A program made the translations under genes and the position numbers. Of a DNA stretch of 64,000 nt, positions 1 to 9,092 are shown in pieces. Position 1 is the first letter of the stretch. Every line of letters begins with the position of its first letter. Origin of the DNA: JAICJC01 sp963757605. GTDB lineage: Bacteria > Actinomycetota > Thermoleophilia > Gaiellales > JAICJC01. The stretch is from assembly GCA_963757605.1 (NCBI GenBank), contig CAVWSF010000001.1, forward strand, positions 682,001 to 746,000, read 5' to 3'. The notes under the pieces were generated by a model. The model was not told where the DNA came from, searched no databases, and saw nothing but the letters and a program-made list of their open reading frames with translations.

Positions 1-731
1 TGGCCGCGGCGCAGCGCCAGCACGACGCCTTCTGCGAGGTGCTCGCCGACCTGGGCGTGCGTGTCCACCAGCTGGACGCCGAGACCGAGAGCCCCGACCT
101 CACCTACACCTTCGACCCGGCCCTCGTCACCGACCGCGGCATGATCGGCCTGCGGTCCGGAAAGCCCACCCGGCAGGGCGAGGCGGCGCCGCTCCTCGAG
201 TGGGCAGCCGGGCACGACATCCCCGTCATCGGCGCGCTGGGCGAGGGCGAGACGGCCGACGGCGGCGACACGTTCTGGCTGCGGCCCGACGTCTTCTGCA
301 TCGGCCGGTCGCTTCGCACCAACCGGGCCGGCGCGGCCCGCCTGACCGAGCTCGTGGGCGGCGAGGTGCACGTCTTCGACGTCCCCTACGGGAACGGCCC
401 GGCCGAGTGCCTGCACCTGCTCTCGGTCATCTCGCCGATCGCCGACGATCTGGCCGTCGTCTTCCTCCCACAGCTCCCCGTCGGCCTCTACGAGCTGCTC
501 GGCGAGCGCTGCGTGGCGCTCGTCCCGGTGCCCGAGGAGGAGATCGTGAGCCAGGGCTGCAACATCCTGGCCGTGCGGCCCGGCGTGGTCGTCATGGTCG
601 AGGGCAACCCGGTCACTCAGCGCGGGCTCCTCGACCGCGGCTGCGAGGTGCACACGTTCCCCGGCACCGAGGTGTGCGTGAACGGCTCAGGCGGCCCGAC
701 CTGCATCACCCGCCCGATCCTTCGGGGATGA
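1..731 (+). CDS. Dimethylarginine dimethylaminohydrolase-like amidino hydrolase (5' partial)
   Basis: The reading frame is open from base 3, so the N-terminus lies outside the window. The protein resembles the DDAH/arginine deiminase fold, hydrolysing a guanidino group (N,N-dimethylarginine to citrulline is the family reaction). Visible active-site pieces are the GGDTFW acidic segment, the His in ECLHLLSV, and the nucleophilic Cys in GPTCITRPIL near the C-terminus, which is the usual place. Its stop overlaps the start of the next gene (ATGA), so they are co-transcribed and probably translationally coupled. Substrate is inferred from family only. Confidence 0.8.
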   Translation, partial: AAAQRQHDAFCEVLADLGVRVHQLDAETESPDLTYTFDPALVTDRGMIGLRSGKPTRQGEAAPLLEWAAGHDIPVIGALGEGETADGGDTFWLRPDVFCIGRSLRTNRAGAARLTELVGGEVHVFDVPYGNGPAECLHLLSVISPIADDLAVVFLPQLPVGLYELLGERCVALVPVPEEEIVSQGCNILAVRPGVVVMVEGNPVTQRGLLDRGCEVHTFPGTEVCVNGSGGPTCITRPILRG

Positions 732-1990
732 AGAATCTGACCCCGGCCGAGCTGGCCGCCGTCGGGGCCGTGGATCGCGACCGCATCGCCGCCGATCTGG
801 CGGCCGTCGTGGCGCACCCCAGCCTGACCGGCTCGGAGGGCGAGGTGCAGACCGAGATGGCCCTGCGGATGACGACGGCCGGCCTGGAGGTCGAGCGGGT
901 CGACGTGGCGGCGGCCGATCTGGCCTCCGACCCCGACTTCCCCGGCGTCGAGGTGGCGCGCGACTCGCACCCGGTCGTGGCCGGCCGGATCGGCGATGGC
1001 GGCAGCGGCCGGCGGGCGATCGTCGCCGGCCACGTGGACGTCGTCGGCGGAGGAGACGAGCTGCAGTGGACGTCGCCGCCGTTCGAGCCGCGGATCGCCG
1101 ACGGCCTGCTCTTCGGCCGCGGGGCGTGCGACATGAAGGCGGGCGTCGTCGCGGGCCTGGCGGCGATGCGGGCGCTCGTCGAGTCGGAGGCCGAGCTGGG
1201 CGGCGAGGCGATCCTGCTCACCGTTCCGGGCGAGGAGGACGGCGGCGCCGGGATGCTCGCGGCGATCCGGGCGGGGTACGCGGGCGGCTTGGCGGTCATC
1301 ACCGAGCCGACCGACCTCCAGATCGTGACCGCCCAGGCCGGCGCGATCACGTTCACGCTCACGATCGAGGGCCGAAGCGCGCACGCCGCGTTCCGGCGCG
1401 AGGGCGTCTCGGCCGTCGAGAAGCTGTGGCCGGTCATGCGCGCGCTCGAGGCGAACGAGCGCGAGCGAAACGAGGCCGAGACCATGCGCGCGATGCGCGA
1501 GACGGGGCTTCCCTACCCGACGTCGATCGGCCGCGTGAGCGCCGGCGAGTGGTCGTCGACCGTCCCCGACCGGCTCGTCGCCGAGGGCCGCTACGGCGTG
1601 CGGGTCGGCCAGACGGTGGCGGAGGCCGAGGCCGAGCTGCGCGCGGTCGTCTCGGAGGGGTGCGCGGCCGACGAGTGGCTGCGCGACCACCCGGCGACCG
1701 TCGAGATCACGGGCGGCCGGTTCGCCTCGGCGTCCGTCGCGAACGACCACCCGCTCTCGTGGGGCCTCGCCGAGACGGCCCGCGATGTCCTCGGCAAGCT
1801 GCCCGACTTCCTGGGCGTCCCCTATGGGGCCGACGCGCGCCTCCTGATCGACCACGGCGCGACGCCGACCGTGCTCTACGGCCCGGGCGACCCCAACCTG
1901 GCACACGCTCCGGACGAGCACGTCGCGCTCGAGGACGTCGCCCGCTGCGCCCGCGTGCTGGCGGTGTGGCTCATGCGCGCGCTCGCCTGA
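728..1990 (+). CDS. M20 family metallopeptidase / deacylase
   Basis: A 420-residue zinc amidohydrolase of the acetylornithine deacetylase/succinyl-diaminopimelate desuccinylase family. The metal-site motifs are in order: AGHVDVV (His), GRGACDMKAG (bridging Asp), PGEEDGG (catalytic Glu pair), TEPTD and a late HAPDEHV (His). The lid/dimerisation domain lies around residues 190-300. The ATG start overlaps the upstream hydrolase stop by 4 nt. With that neighbour it may release or recycle N-acylated or arginine-derived amino acids; the exact substrate cannot be read from sequence. Confidence 0.85.
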   Translation: MKNLTPAELAAVGAVDRDRIAADLAAVVAHPSLTGSEGEVQTEMALRMTTAGLEVERVDVAAADLASDPDFPGVEVARDSHPVVAGRIGDGGSGRRAIVAGHVDVVGGGDELQWTSPPFEPRIADGLLFGRGACDMKAGVVAGLAAMRALVESEAELGGEAILLTVPGEEDGGAGMLAAIRAGYAGGLAVITEPTDLQIVTAQAGAITFTLTIEGRSAHAAFRREGVSAVEKLWPVMRALEANERERNEAETMRAMRETGLPYPTSIGRVSAGEWSSTVPDRLVAEGRYGVRVGQTVAEAEAELRAVVSEGCAADEWLRDHPATVEITGGRFASASVANDHPLSWGLAETARDVLGKLPDFLGVPYGADARLLIDHGATPTVLYGPGDPNLAHAPDEHVALEDVARCARVLAVWLMRALA

Positions 1991-2052
1991 TGGCGGGCCA
2001 CCGGGGTCAGACCCGCCTCGGCGGGCGTTGCACCTCCGCGACGGTTTCGATG

Positions 2053-2067
2053 CGATACCTGGTATCG
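2053..2067. promoter_or_regulatory. 15-bp perfect palindrome upstream of threonine dehydratase
   Basis: CGATACC-T-GGTATCG is a perfect inverted repeat 69 bp upstream of the ATG at 2136. It is noticeably less GC-rich than its surroundings. Its position suits an operator for a dimeric regulator, for example GntR-like, but no regulator gene is adjacent. Confidence 0.4.
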
Positions 2068-2135
2068 ACCTGGCCGGCGGGACCACGCACTTCGGCCTGG
2101 CTCCATGGGGTTCGGCTCTGTGCGAGCATTGCCAA

Positions 2136-3107
2136 ATGGCAGAGTCACCGACGCTGAATGACGTCCAGGCCGCCGCGGAGGCGATCGCCGGCCACGTGCA
2201 CCGCACGCCGATGCTCACGTCGGCCACGCTCGCGGAGCGCTGCGGCGCGCCGGTGTGGCTCAAGGCGGAGCTCTTCCAGCGGATCGGGGCGTTCAAGCCG
2301 CGCGGGGCGTTCAACCGCCTGCGCGCGCTCACCCCCGAGGAGCGCGCGCTCGGCACCATCACGATCTCGGCCGGGAACCACGCCCAGGCGCTGGCACTCG
2401 CCGCTCGTGACGAGGGAGTCGACGCGCTCGTCCTCATGCCGGCAGACGCCAGCCCCGCCAAAGTCGCGGCCGCCCGCGGCTACGGCGCGACGGTCGACCT
2501 GGAGTCGGCCGACAGCATGGAGGCGCTCGAGCGCATGGGCGCCATCGCGGCCGAGACGGGGCGCGTGATCGTGCATCCCTACGACGACCCGCTGATCGTC
2601 GCCGGCCAGGGCACGGTCGGGCTCGAGATCGTCGAGGACGCGCCGGACGCCGACACGGTGATCGTGCCGATCGGCGGCGGCGGGTTGATCGCAGGGATCG
2701 CGACGGCGGTGAAGGGCCTGCGCCCCGGCGCCCGCGTGATCGGCGTGGAGCCGGAGCTCTCGTGCGCGATGCGAACCGCGCTCGATGCCGGCCATCCGGT
2801 CCCAGCCGTCCCGGGCCCGACGATCGCAGACGCCCTGCGTTCGCCGGTCGCGGGGACGATCGCGCTGGAGGTGTGCTCGCGGCTGGTGGACGACGTCGTC
2901 CTGGTCTCCGACGAGGAGATCCGCGAGGGCATGCGCTTCCTCTACGAGCGGGCCAAGCTGGCGTGCGAGCCCGGTGCGGCGGTCGGCGTCGCTGCCCTCC
3001 TGTCCGGGAAGCTCGATGTACGTGGCTCGTCCGGGGTCGTGCTCGTCATCTCGGGCGGCAACGTCTCGCCGCAGCTGGCCGCCGAGATCCTCAGCGGCGC
3101 TCCGTAG
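2136..3107 (+). CDS. ilvA: Threonine ammonia-lyase (threonine/serine dehydratase)
   Basis: A PLP enzyme of the fold-type II family that deaminates threonine to 2-oxobutyrate, the first step towards isoleucine, or acts catabolically. The Schiff-base Lys54 is in GAFKPRGAF and the glycine-rich phosphate-binding loop is GGGGLIAG. At 323 residues it lacks the C-terminal ACT regulatory domain, so it is the short, TdcB-like or serine-racemase-like form. I chose the ATG at 2136 (MAESPTL) because homology begins just after it; an in-frame GTG/TTG extension back to 2028 is possible. Its 3' end overlaps the convergent LysE gene by 17 bp. Confidence 0.85.
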   Translation: MAESPTLNDVQAAAEAIAGHVHRTPMLTSATLAERCGAPVWLKAELFQRIGAFKPRGAFNRLRALTPEERALGTITISAGNHAQALALAARDEGVDALVLMPADASPAKVAAARGYGATVDLESADSMEALERMGAIAAETGRVIVHPYDDPLIVAGQGTVGLEIVEDAPDADTVIVPIGGGGLIAGIATAVKGLRPGARVIGVEPELSCAMRTALDAGHPVPAVPGPTIADALRSPVAGTIALEVCSRLVDDVVLVSDEEIREGMRFLYERAKLACEPGAAVGVAALLSGKLDVRGSSGVVLVISGGNVSPQLAAEILSGAP

Positions 3108-3705
3108 CCAGCCGCAGACCGAACGCGATCAGCACGCACCCGGTGACGCGCTCCAGGGCGGCCCTCACCCGAGGGCGGCGGAGCGCGTCGCCGACGCGGC
3201 TCGTGAGGACGGCGCAGCCGAGGAGCCAGGCCAGCCCGAGCAGGTTGAAGAGGAAGCCGAGCAGGAGGAGCTGCCCGAGCACCGGGCCGCCGGGCGAGAC
3301 GAACTGCGGCAGGAAGCTCGTGAAGAAGACGGCGATCTTGGGGTTCAGGAGGTTGCTCAGGATGCCCTGGACGAACGGCGAGCGGCGGCTGGGTGCGATC
3401 TCGGGAGCGACCGGGTGCCCGCGCCGCCACGACCACCACACGGCCTGGGCGCCGAGCACGACGAGGTAGGCGGCGCCGACCAGCCTGACCGCCGTGAAAA
3501 GCGCCTCGGAGCGGTGAAGGAGCGCGCCGAGGCCGAACGCCGAGGCCGTCGTCCACACCGCGATCCCCGCGTTCACTCCGAGCGCGGTCAGGATCGCGGC
3601 CCGGCGGCCGTGGAGCAGCGCGTTCTTCGTCACGAGCGCGGTGTCGACGCCGGGCGTGACGACCACGAAGACGGCGATCGCGAGGAACGGCAGCACCTCC
3701 GGCAA
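3091..3705 (-). CDS. LysE/RhtB family amino-acid exporter
   Basis: A 204-residue membrane protein with about six hydrophobic segments and the family signature near the N-terminus (PGVDTALVTKNALLHG, then a Gly-rich first loop). The family exports amino acids such as homoserine, threonine or lysine. A TTG at 3705 gives the start used here, four bases after the FAD oxidoreductase stop, so it is the last gene of a three-gene minus-strand operon. A GTG two codons further in is an alternative start. Confidence 0.8.
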   Translation of the reverse strand: MPEVLPFLAIAVFVVVTPGVDTALVTKNALLHGRRAAILTALGVNAGIAVWTTASAFGLGALLHRSEALFTAVRLVGAAYLVVLGAQAVWWSWRRGHPVAPEIAPSRRSPFVQGILSNLLNPKIAVFFTSFLPQFVSPGGPVLGQLLLLGFLFNLLGLAWLLGCAVLTSRVGDALRRPRVRAALERVTGCVLIAFGLRLATERR

Positions 3706-3709
3706 GCGC

Positions 3710-4783
3710 TCACGCCCTTGCGCTCGGCCCGTATGTCAGATGCAGCAGATCGCCCTCGGCGAACCGCGAGAACCGCAGCGGATGCAGGTCGATCGGCGGC
3801 TCGCGCCCGGCCAGCTCCGCCGCGACGCACTCCGCGATCGCGGGCGCCAGCTTCAGCCCGTGGCCGGACATGCCGGCAATCGCGTAGACGCCGTCGCGGA
3901 CGACCCCGACGACCGGGTTCCAGTCGGGCGTGGAGTCGTACGCGCCGGTCCAGCCGTCGACCCACGCCGCCTCGCCACCACGCAGGTAGCGCGCGGCGAG
4001 CGCCTGGGCGACCGACGCGCGATAGGAATCCTCGGGGAGATCGGGCGCCTCGTCGCGGTCGGCGTAGCCCTCCGGCTCGCGGTAGGCGACCGCCCACGCC
4101 ATGTCCCCCACATGCGGCCGCACGACCACGTTCGTGACCGTGTCCGAGACGACGACAGATACCCGAAGCGGCCGCACGCGGGCCACGTCGATCCGCTTGA
4201 GCGCGATCGGGAGGTCGGGGAGCAGGCGCGACGTCCACCCGCCCGCAGCGACGACGACCGTGTCGGCGTCGAGCGCATCCAGGTCGGTTACCTCCGCGCC
4301 GAGCCGGGGCTGGACGCCGAGCGAGAGCGCCTCGGCGAACCAGGCGAGCGTCATACGGCCGGGGTCGACGAGGCCGCCGTCCGGCTCGTGCGCCGCGGCC
4401 GCGATCCCGTCGGTGCGAAGCGCGGGCTCGACGGTGGCGACCTGCTCCGGGTCGAGCAGGCGCGAGTCGACGCCGAGCGAGCGGCCCAGCTCGACGTTCC
4501 GAGCGCAGGCGTCCCGGTCACGCTCGGCCACCGACAGCATGTACCCGGTGCGGACGTACCCCGAGCGCCGGTCGCCGGCGAGCAGCTCGATCCCCCGCTT
4601 CGCCAGCCGTACGGTCACCTCGTTGGAGTAGTGCGCCCGCACCATCCCGAAGGAGCGCCCGGTATCGCCCGCCCCGGGCGTCGCCTTCTCGTAGAGCGCG
4701 ACGCTCATCCCCTCCCGTGCCAGCGCGACGGCCAGCGACGAGCCGAAGAGCCCCGCCCCGACGATCGCGACGTCCGCCCTCAT
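3710..4783 (-). CDS. FAD-dependent amine/amino-acid oxidoreductase (DAO family)
   Basis: A 357-residue flavoprotein of the D-amino-acid oxidase/sarcosine oxidase beta type, which oxidises an amine or N-methyl group. The N-terminal Rossmann motif GAGLFGS (residues 9-15) begins right after the start. The C-terminal flavin-contact region GMSGHGLKLAPAIAE is typical of the family. Its start overlaps the SDR stop by 4 nt and the LysE exporter follows by 4 nt, so oxidation of an amino compound and export of a product may be linked (inference). Confidence 0.82.
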   Translation of the reverse strand: MRADVAIVGAGLFGSSLAVALAREGMSVALYEKATPGAGDTGRSFGMVRAHYSNEVTVRLAKRGIELLAGDRRSGYVRTGYMLSVAERDRDACARNVELGRSLGVDSRLLDPEQVATVEPALRTDGIAAAAHEPDGGLVDPGRMTLAWFAEALSLGVQPRLGAEVTDLDALDADTVVVAAGGWTSRLLPDLPIALKRIDVARVRPLRVSVVVSDTVTNVVVRPHVGDMAWAVAYREPEGYADRDEAPDLPEDSYRASVAQALAARYLRGGEAAWVDGWTGAYDSTPDWNPVVGVVRDGVYAIAGMSGHGLKLAPAIAECVAAELAGREPPIDLHPLRFSRFAEGDLLHLTYGPSARA

Positions 4784-5553
4784 GCGGGCGTCGTGTAGGC
4801 CGCGGTGATCCCGCCGTCGACGACGAGCGCCTGCCCGGTCGTCCAGGCCGACTCGTCGCTCGCCAGGTAGAGGACGGCGCCCGCGATGTCCTCGAACGCG
4901 CCCAGCCGCCCCATCGGGATGTGCACCATCCGCCGCTCCAGGCCACCCTCGTCGCCGGCGAGCGCGTTTCGGAAGAGCGGTGTGTCGACCGGCCCCGGGC
5001 AGAGCGCGTTGCAGCGGATGCCGCTCCGCGCGTACGTGATCGCGACCTCGCGCGTCATCGCGAGGACGCCGCCCTTGGCCGCGGCATAGGCGGTCTGCGG
5101 CGTCGCCGACCCGATCAGCGCCACCATCGAGCTCATGTTGACGATCGAGCCGCCGCCCGTCTCGAGCATGTGCGGCAGCTGGTACTTCATGCAGAGGAAG
5201 ACGCCCGTCAGGTCGACGGCGAGGATCCGGTGCCAGACGTCGAGCTCGGTCGCGGGCGGATCGGTGTCGTCGGGGAGCAGGATGCCCGCGTTGTTGTGGC
5301 AGACGTCGACCGACCCGAACCGGTCGCGCACCGCGGCGTAGAGCGCCTCGACCGACCGCGGGTCGGTCACGTCGACCGCGAACGGCGCCGACCCGGGGAT
5401 CTCGGCCGCCGCCCGCTCGGCGCCCGCGGCGTCGATGTCGGCCAGGGCGACCCGGCCGCCCTCCTCGGCCAGCCTGCCGGCGACCGCCCGGCCGATGCCC
5501 GCGGCGGCGCCCGTCACGACGCACACCCTGTCCTGCACTCGACCCTGCATCAC
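4780..5553 (-). CDS. SDR family NAD(P)-dependent oxidoreductase
   Basis: A classical 257-residue short-chain dehydrogenase. It has the cofactor motif TGAAAGIG (residues 14-21), NNAG (87-90), catalytic Ser near 141 and the YxxxK pair Tyr156/Lys160 in TAYAAAKGG. It is first in the operon SDR, FAD oxidoreductase, LysE. The start is a GTG-ATG pair (either codon could be used). The substrate is unknown; the neighbours suggest an amino-alcohol or hydroxy-acid pathway. Confidence 0.85.
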   Translation of the reverse strand: MMQGRVQDRVCVVTGAAAGIGRAVAGRLAEEGGRVALADIDAAGAERAAAEIPGSAPFAVDVTDPRSVEALYAAVRDRFGSVDVCHNNAGILLPDDTDPPATELDVWHRILAVDLTGVFLCMKYQLPHMLETGGGSIVNMSSMVALIGSATPQTAYAAAKGGVLAMTREVAITYARSGIRCNALCPGPVDTPLFRNALAGDEGGLERRMVHIPMGRLGAFEDIAGAVLYLASDESAWTTGQALVVDGGITAAYTTPA

Positions 5554-5569
5554 GCGCCATTAAACGCGA

Positions 5570-5600
5570 GAGGGGCGCCCGCGTGCTGCGGACGCCCCTC
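5570..5600 (-). terminator. GC-rich hairpin after APC permease gene
   Basis: GAGGGGCG pairs with CGCCCCTC, with further pairing towards a short loop, between the permease stop (5613) and the SDR start (5553). On the minus strand it is followed by a modest T-containing run, so it can serve as an intrinsic terminator for the permease transcript. Confidence 0.55.
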
Positions 5601-5612
5601 AGGCAGGTGCTG

Positions 5613-7187
5613 CTAGAGACCCTCGTTGATCATGCGCCCGATGGTCTCGTACTTGGCCCGATCCGCGCCCTTCAGGTAGACCGCGTATGCGTAGCCACCG
5701 ACGAAGACGATGACGTCGATCGCCACCAGATACCACGCGTACGTGTATCCCGCGCCGAGGAAGTCGATCTTGTCGATGGCCACGAACAGCACCGCCAGCT
5801 GGCCGATCACCGAGATGAGCGGTGCGATCGTGTGGTTCCAGAGCCGGTGCTCGGTCGGGTGGTGCGTCCGGAAGTAGTTCCAGATCGCCACCGAGACGAG
5901 CGCCTGGATGAACAGGATCAGGACGACGCCCATGAACGCCATCAGGCCGTAGAGCTGCGTGTAGGCGATCGACGTCGCGGCGTCCGACTTCGCGGCGACG
6001 GTCGCGAACAGCGCGAACGCGATGACGATCAGCGCCGCGATGACCGACTGGGTCGTCGAGGCGATGTGCGGGCTCTTGTGCCGCTCGTGTGTGCGGCCGA
6101 GCTGGTGCGGCAGCACCTTCTCACGGCCCAGCGAGTAGAAGTAGCGGGCCGCGGTGTTGTGGAAGGCCATGCCGCACGCGAACGCGCCCGTGATGATCAG
6201 ATAGCTCATCACGTCGCTCAGGAACTGATTCCCGAACTCCTTCGCCGGGGTCAGGTAGAACTGGGCGGGAGTTCCGACCGCCACGACGGCCGCAGCCGCA
6301 GTCGAGGAGTACGCCGAGAGCGCCGCCCACGAGGTGATCGTGTAGAAGATCCCGAGGCCGACGACCGAGATGTACATCGCCCGCGGCACGATCCGCTTGG
6401 GATCCTTCGACTCCTCGCCGTAGTTCGGCGCCATCTCGAAGCCGACCCACGACCAGAACGCAAAGAACACTCCGACCGCCCACGCGCCCGCGGCCACCGC
6501 CGAGCTGCCGTGTCCGGAGGCCGGGAGATCCGAGAACGCGTTCAGCGGGTTGATGGCGCCGGCCTGGATGTTCTCCCCGCCCTGGGCGAAGACGACCAGG
6601 TCGAAGATCAGGAGCGCGAGGACCTCGGTGATGAGGGCGAGGCCCAGGACGCGGGCCGAGATGTGGACGTCGAAGTACGCCAGCACGGAGATCAGCACGA
6701 CCATGAACAGCGCCGGCCAGTACCACGCCACATGGTGGCCGTACTGGTCGAGCTTGGCCGTCGCGAAGAACGCGAAGCCTCCGCACAGCGACGCCTCGAA
6801 CACCGAGTACGCGACCACCATGGCGAACCCCGCCGCCATGCCCAGCTCGCGGCTGAGGCCGTGGCTGATGAAGCTGTAGAACCCGCCGACCGCGGTGACC
6901 TTGCGGGCCATCGCGACGAACCCGACGGAGAAGATTGTGAGGATGACGGTGGCGAAGGCGAAGCCGGCCGGGGTGCCGAGACCGTTGCCGTAGCCGACCG
7001 AGAGCGGGGTATTGAAGAGCATCGCCGAGATTGGCGCTGACCCCGTCACGGTGAGGAACAGGACTCCGAGGAGCCCGACCGCGCCCCCGTGCAGCTTGTG
7101 CACGTCTGTGCGCTGGGAAACGTCGACACTCTCCACAGGGATCATCCCCTCGTGGCGGGTGCTCATGCCCCCGTGCTCACTGTCCAC
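5613..7187 (-). CDS. APC superfamily amino-acid/amine permease
   Basis: A 524-residue polytopic transporter with about 12 hydrophobic segments. TM1 carries the APC-type motif (LFLTVTGSAPISAM) and the family's mid-protein FAFWSWVGFE region precedes a conserved acidic loop. The GTG start at 7187 sits 4 nt after a strong AAGGAGGT site (7191-7198); an ATG eight codons later (MSTRHEG) is an alternative. It lies directly downstream of the glutamine synthetase-like gene cluster, so it probably imports the amine or amino acid that the ligase consumes (inference). Confidence 0.85.
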   Translation of the reverse strand: MDSEHGGMSTRHEGMIPVESVDVSQRTDVHKLHGGAVGLLGVLFLTVTGSAPISAMLFNTPLSVGYGNGLGTPAGFAFATVILTIFSVGFVAMARKVTAVGGFYSFISHGLSRELGMAAGFAMVVAYSVFEASLCGGFAFFATAKLDQYGHHVAWYWPALFMVVLISVLAYFDVHISARVLGLALITEVLALLIFDLVVFAQGGENIQAGAINPLNAFSDLPASGHGSSAVAAGAWAVGVFFAFWSWVGFEMAPNYGEESKDPKRIVPRAMYISVVGLGIFYTITSWAALSAYSSTAAAAVVAVGTPAQFYLTPAKEFGNQFLSDVMSYLIITGAFACGMAFHNTAARYFYSLGREKVLPHQLGRTHERHKSPHIASTTQSVIAALIVIAFALFATVAAKSDAATSIAYTQLYGLMAFMGVVLILFIQALVSVAIWNYFRTHHPTEHRLWNHTIAPLISVIGQLAVLFVAIDKIDFLGAGYTYAWYLVAIDVIVFVGGYAYAVYLKGADRAKYETIGRMINEGL

Positions 7188-7226
7188 GTGACCTCCTTCG
7201 GGAAGAGAAACAGGAAGAGACCATCG

Positions 7227-7255
7227 TTTTTACAGCATTGCGGCAGCTTTGGCAA
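7227..7255 (-). promoter_or_regulatory. Candidate sigma-70-type promoter of the APC permease gene
   Basis: On the minus strand TTGCCA (7250-7255) and TAAAAA (7227-7232) are separated by exactly 17 bases. This AT-rich island lies 40-68 bases ahead of the permease start, in an otherwise GC-rich region. Confidence 0.4.
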
Positions 7256-7289
7256 CGGCTCCCGCGCATGTTGTGGAATGCGAGACGGC

Positions 7290-7745
7290 TCAGGCCGGGA
7301 CGGGATTGCGCGCGGGAGTCGCAGCCTGCGAATCGGCGAGCGCCTCGACGAGCATCCGCTCGACGACCTGCCGCCACTCACCGGTGCGGATTTCGACCTT
7401 GTCGGGCAGGATCCTGCGCGGCGTGCGGTCGGCGTGATGCCGCTTGGCGAGCCGGTCGAAGGCGCCGATCGCGTTCAGGACCGTCGCGTGCCCGCGCGAG
7501 CCGACGAGCGATCCGATCCAGTCTCCCGGCCGGCCCTCGTCGCGGAAGACGCCCTCGCGGACACCCTGCCAGTAGGCATGCTGGAAGAGACAGCCCGCGA
7601 CGCCGTGGTCCGTCCAGCAGCCGGCCGTGACCTCGGCCTCGCCGCGGTCGATCCCGCGCAGCGCCAGCTGCAGCAGGCGGCGCCCTCTGTCGTTCCCGGC
7701 GAGCTCATGCAGCTCGCCCCGCAGCTCACGTTCCTCGGCGGTCAT
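7290..7745 (-). CDS. Conserved hypothetical protein (151 aa) in glutamine synthetase cluster
   Basis: I do not recognise a family. The protein is soluble, charged and largely helical, with a Trp/His-containing middle (CWTDHGVAGCLFQHAYWQG). The ATG at 7745 is chosen because GAGGGAGG sits a few bases upstream. It is 12 bp downstream of the glutamine synthetase-like gene on the same strand and precedes the permease, so a role in the same amine-assimilation pathway is likely. Confidence 0.6.
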   Translation of the reverse strand: MTAEERELRGELHELAGNDRGRRLLQLALRGIDRGEAEVTAGCWTDHGVAGCLFQHAYWQGVREGVFRDEGRPGDWIGSLVGSRGHATVLNAIGAFDRLAKRHHADRTPRRILPDKVEIRTGEWRQVVERMLVEALADSQAATPARNPVPA

Positions 7746-7757
7746 GCGCAACCTCCC

Positions 7758-9092
7758 TCAGAAGACCTCGGTGTACTCCTGCCGCTCCCAGTCGGTGACG
7801 TGGTCGTCGAATCGTTGCAGTTCGTACCTGCGCATCGTGGTGTACGCGGTTACGAAGTCCTGGCCGAGCGCGTCGACCAGCTTCGGGTCGGTCTCGAGCG
7901 CGTCGAGTCCCTCGCGCACCGACGTGGGGAGCGGCTCCTTCGACGGGTCCTCCTCGGCCGGCGCGTTCGCCGCGGGCTCGAGCTCGAGCTCCTCCTCGAT
8001 CCCGTTCAGCCCGGCTGCCAGCATCGCCGCGCCGACCAGATACGGGTTCGAGAGCGCGGTCGGCGCCCGGTTCTCGATGTGGCGATTCGACGCCGAGCCG
8101 CTCTTGATCCGCAGGAACGCGGTGCGGTCCTCGGTGCCCCACGAGATGTTCGTGGGGCTGAACGTGTGCGTCCGGCGTCGCTTCAGGCAGTTCACCGTCG
8201 GCGCAAGCAGCGTGTAGATCCCGCGCGCGTGCCGGATCTGGCCCGCCATGAACTGGCGGCAGAGGCCGGACGTGCCCTCCGGGTCGGAGTCGTCGCCGAA
8301 CACGTTCTCGCCGCCGTCCAGGCTCGTCAGGCTGACGTGCGCGTGGCAGCCAGAGCCGGCGCCGTCGGCGAACGGCTTCGACATGAACGTCGCGTTCAGG
8401 CCGTGCGCATGGGCGATCTCCTTCGTCGCGTTCTTGAACGAGAAGGCATTGTCGGGGCCCGCCAGCCCGGCCCCGGGCCGGAAGTTGATCTCCCACTGCG
8501 AGCCGGCGTACTCGCAGTTGGCGGTGATGATCTCGATCCCGAACGCGTTCATGTGGTCGATCAGCTCGGTGATCATGGGGACGAACGTGTTCCGGACGGG
8601 GTTGAAGATCTGGTAGCCCGTGAAGAGCGGCGTCCCGTCGAGGTGCAGGACGTAGAACTCGGGCTCGAAGCCGAGTACCGGCTCGAAGCCCATCTCGCGG
8701 CAGCGCTCGAGCTGACGGCGGAAGACGTAGCGCGGCAGCGCCCTGAGCGGCTCGCCGCCGACGAACTGCGAGTCGCAGATGAAGCGGGCGGTGGCCTCGG
8801 CCCACGGCACCACCGCGGCCGTCTCGGGATCCGGCATCAGCCGCTGATCGCCGTAGCCGATCTCCTCGTGGTAGAGCGTGCCGGGGACGACGTCCGAGCG
8901 CGAGTCCAGCACCGCCGCCCCGCCGTACATGTTGAGCCCCTCCTCGCAGTAGCCGGCGGCCTGCGCGATCGGCACGATCTTGGTGCGGCTCGTGCCGTGC
9001 ATGTCGGGGAGCTCGAAGCGGACGTAGCGGATGCCGTCGCCGCGCCAGATCTCGATGGTGTCCAGCGTCGAGGCGGTGGCGGTCTTTGCCAT
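7758..9092 (-). CDS. Glutamine synthetase family ligase
   Basis: A 444-residue GS-fold ligase that activates glutamate and condenses it with ammonia or an amine. Recognisable elements are GFEPEFYVL (metal-binding Glu), the NCEYAGSQWEINF segment, GSGCHAHVSL (catalytic-site His), the KRRRTHTFSP/TEDRTAFLRI ATP-binding region and IENRAPTALSNPYL. Canonical GlnA has Asp where this has Ala in the R-x-P-x motif. That divergence and the permease neighbour favour a gamma-glutamyl-amide (polyamine or ethanolamine-type) ligase over the housekeeping enzyme. Its ATG overlaps the upstream stop by one base (TGATG). Confidence 0.85.
   Translation of the reverse strand: MAKTATASTLDTIEIWRGDGIRYVRFELPDMHGTSRTKIVPIAQAAGYCEEGLNMYGGAAVLDSRSDVVPGTLYHEEIGYGDQRLMPDPETAAVVPWAEATARFICDSQFVGGEPLRALPRYVFRRQLERCREMGFEPVLGFEPEFYVLHLDGTPLFTGYQIFNPVRNTFVPMITELIDHMNAFGIEIITANCEYAGSQWEINFRPGAGLAGPDNAFSFKNATKEIAHAHGLNATFMSKPFADGAGSGCHAHVSLTSLDGGENVFGDDSDPEGTSGLCRQFMAGQIRHARGIYTLLAPTVNCLKRRRTHTFSPTNISWGTEDRTAFLRIKSGSASNRHIENRAPTALSNPYLVGAAMLAAGLNGIEEELELEPAANAPAEEDPSKEPLPTSVREGLDALETDPKLVDALGQDFVTAYTTMRRYELQRFDDHVTDWERQEYTEVF

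Noticed and set aside
200..2461. Long Arg/Ala-rich open frames on both strands over the DDAH and M20 genes
   Set aside because: They are out-of-frame shadows typical of very high GC coding DNA: low-complexity composition, no motifs, and they overlap genes with clear families. The same applies throughout the window.
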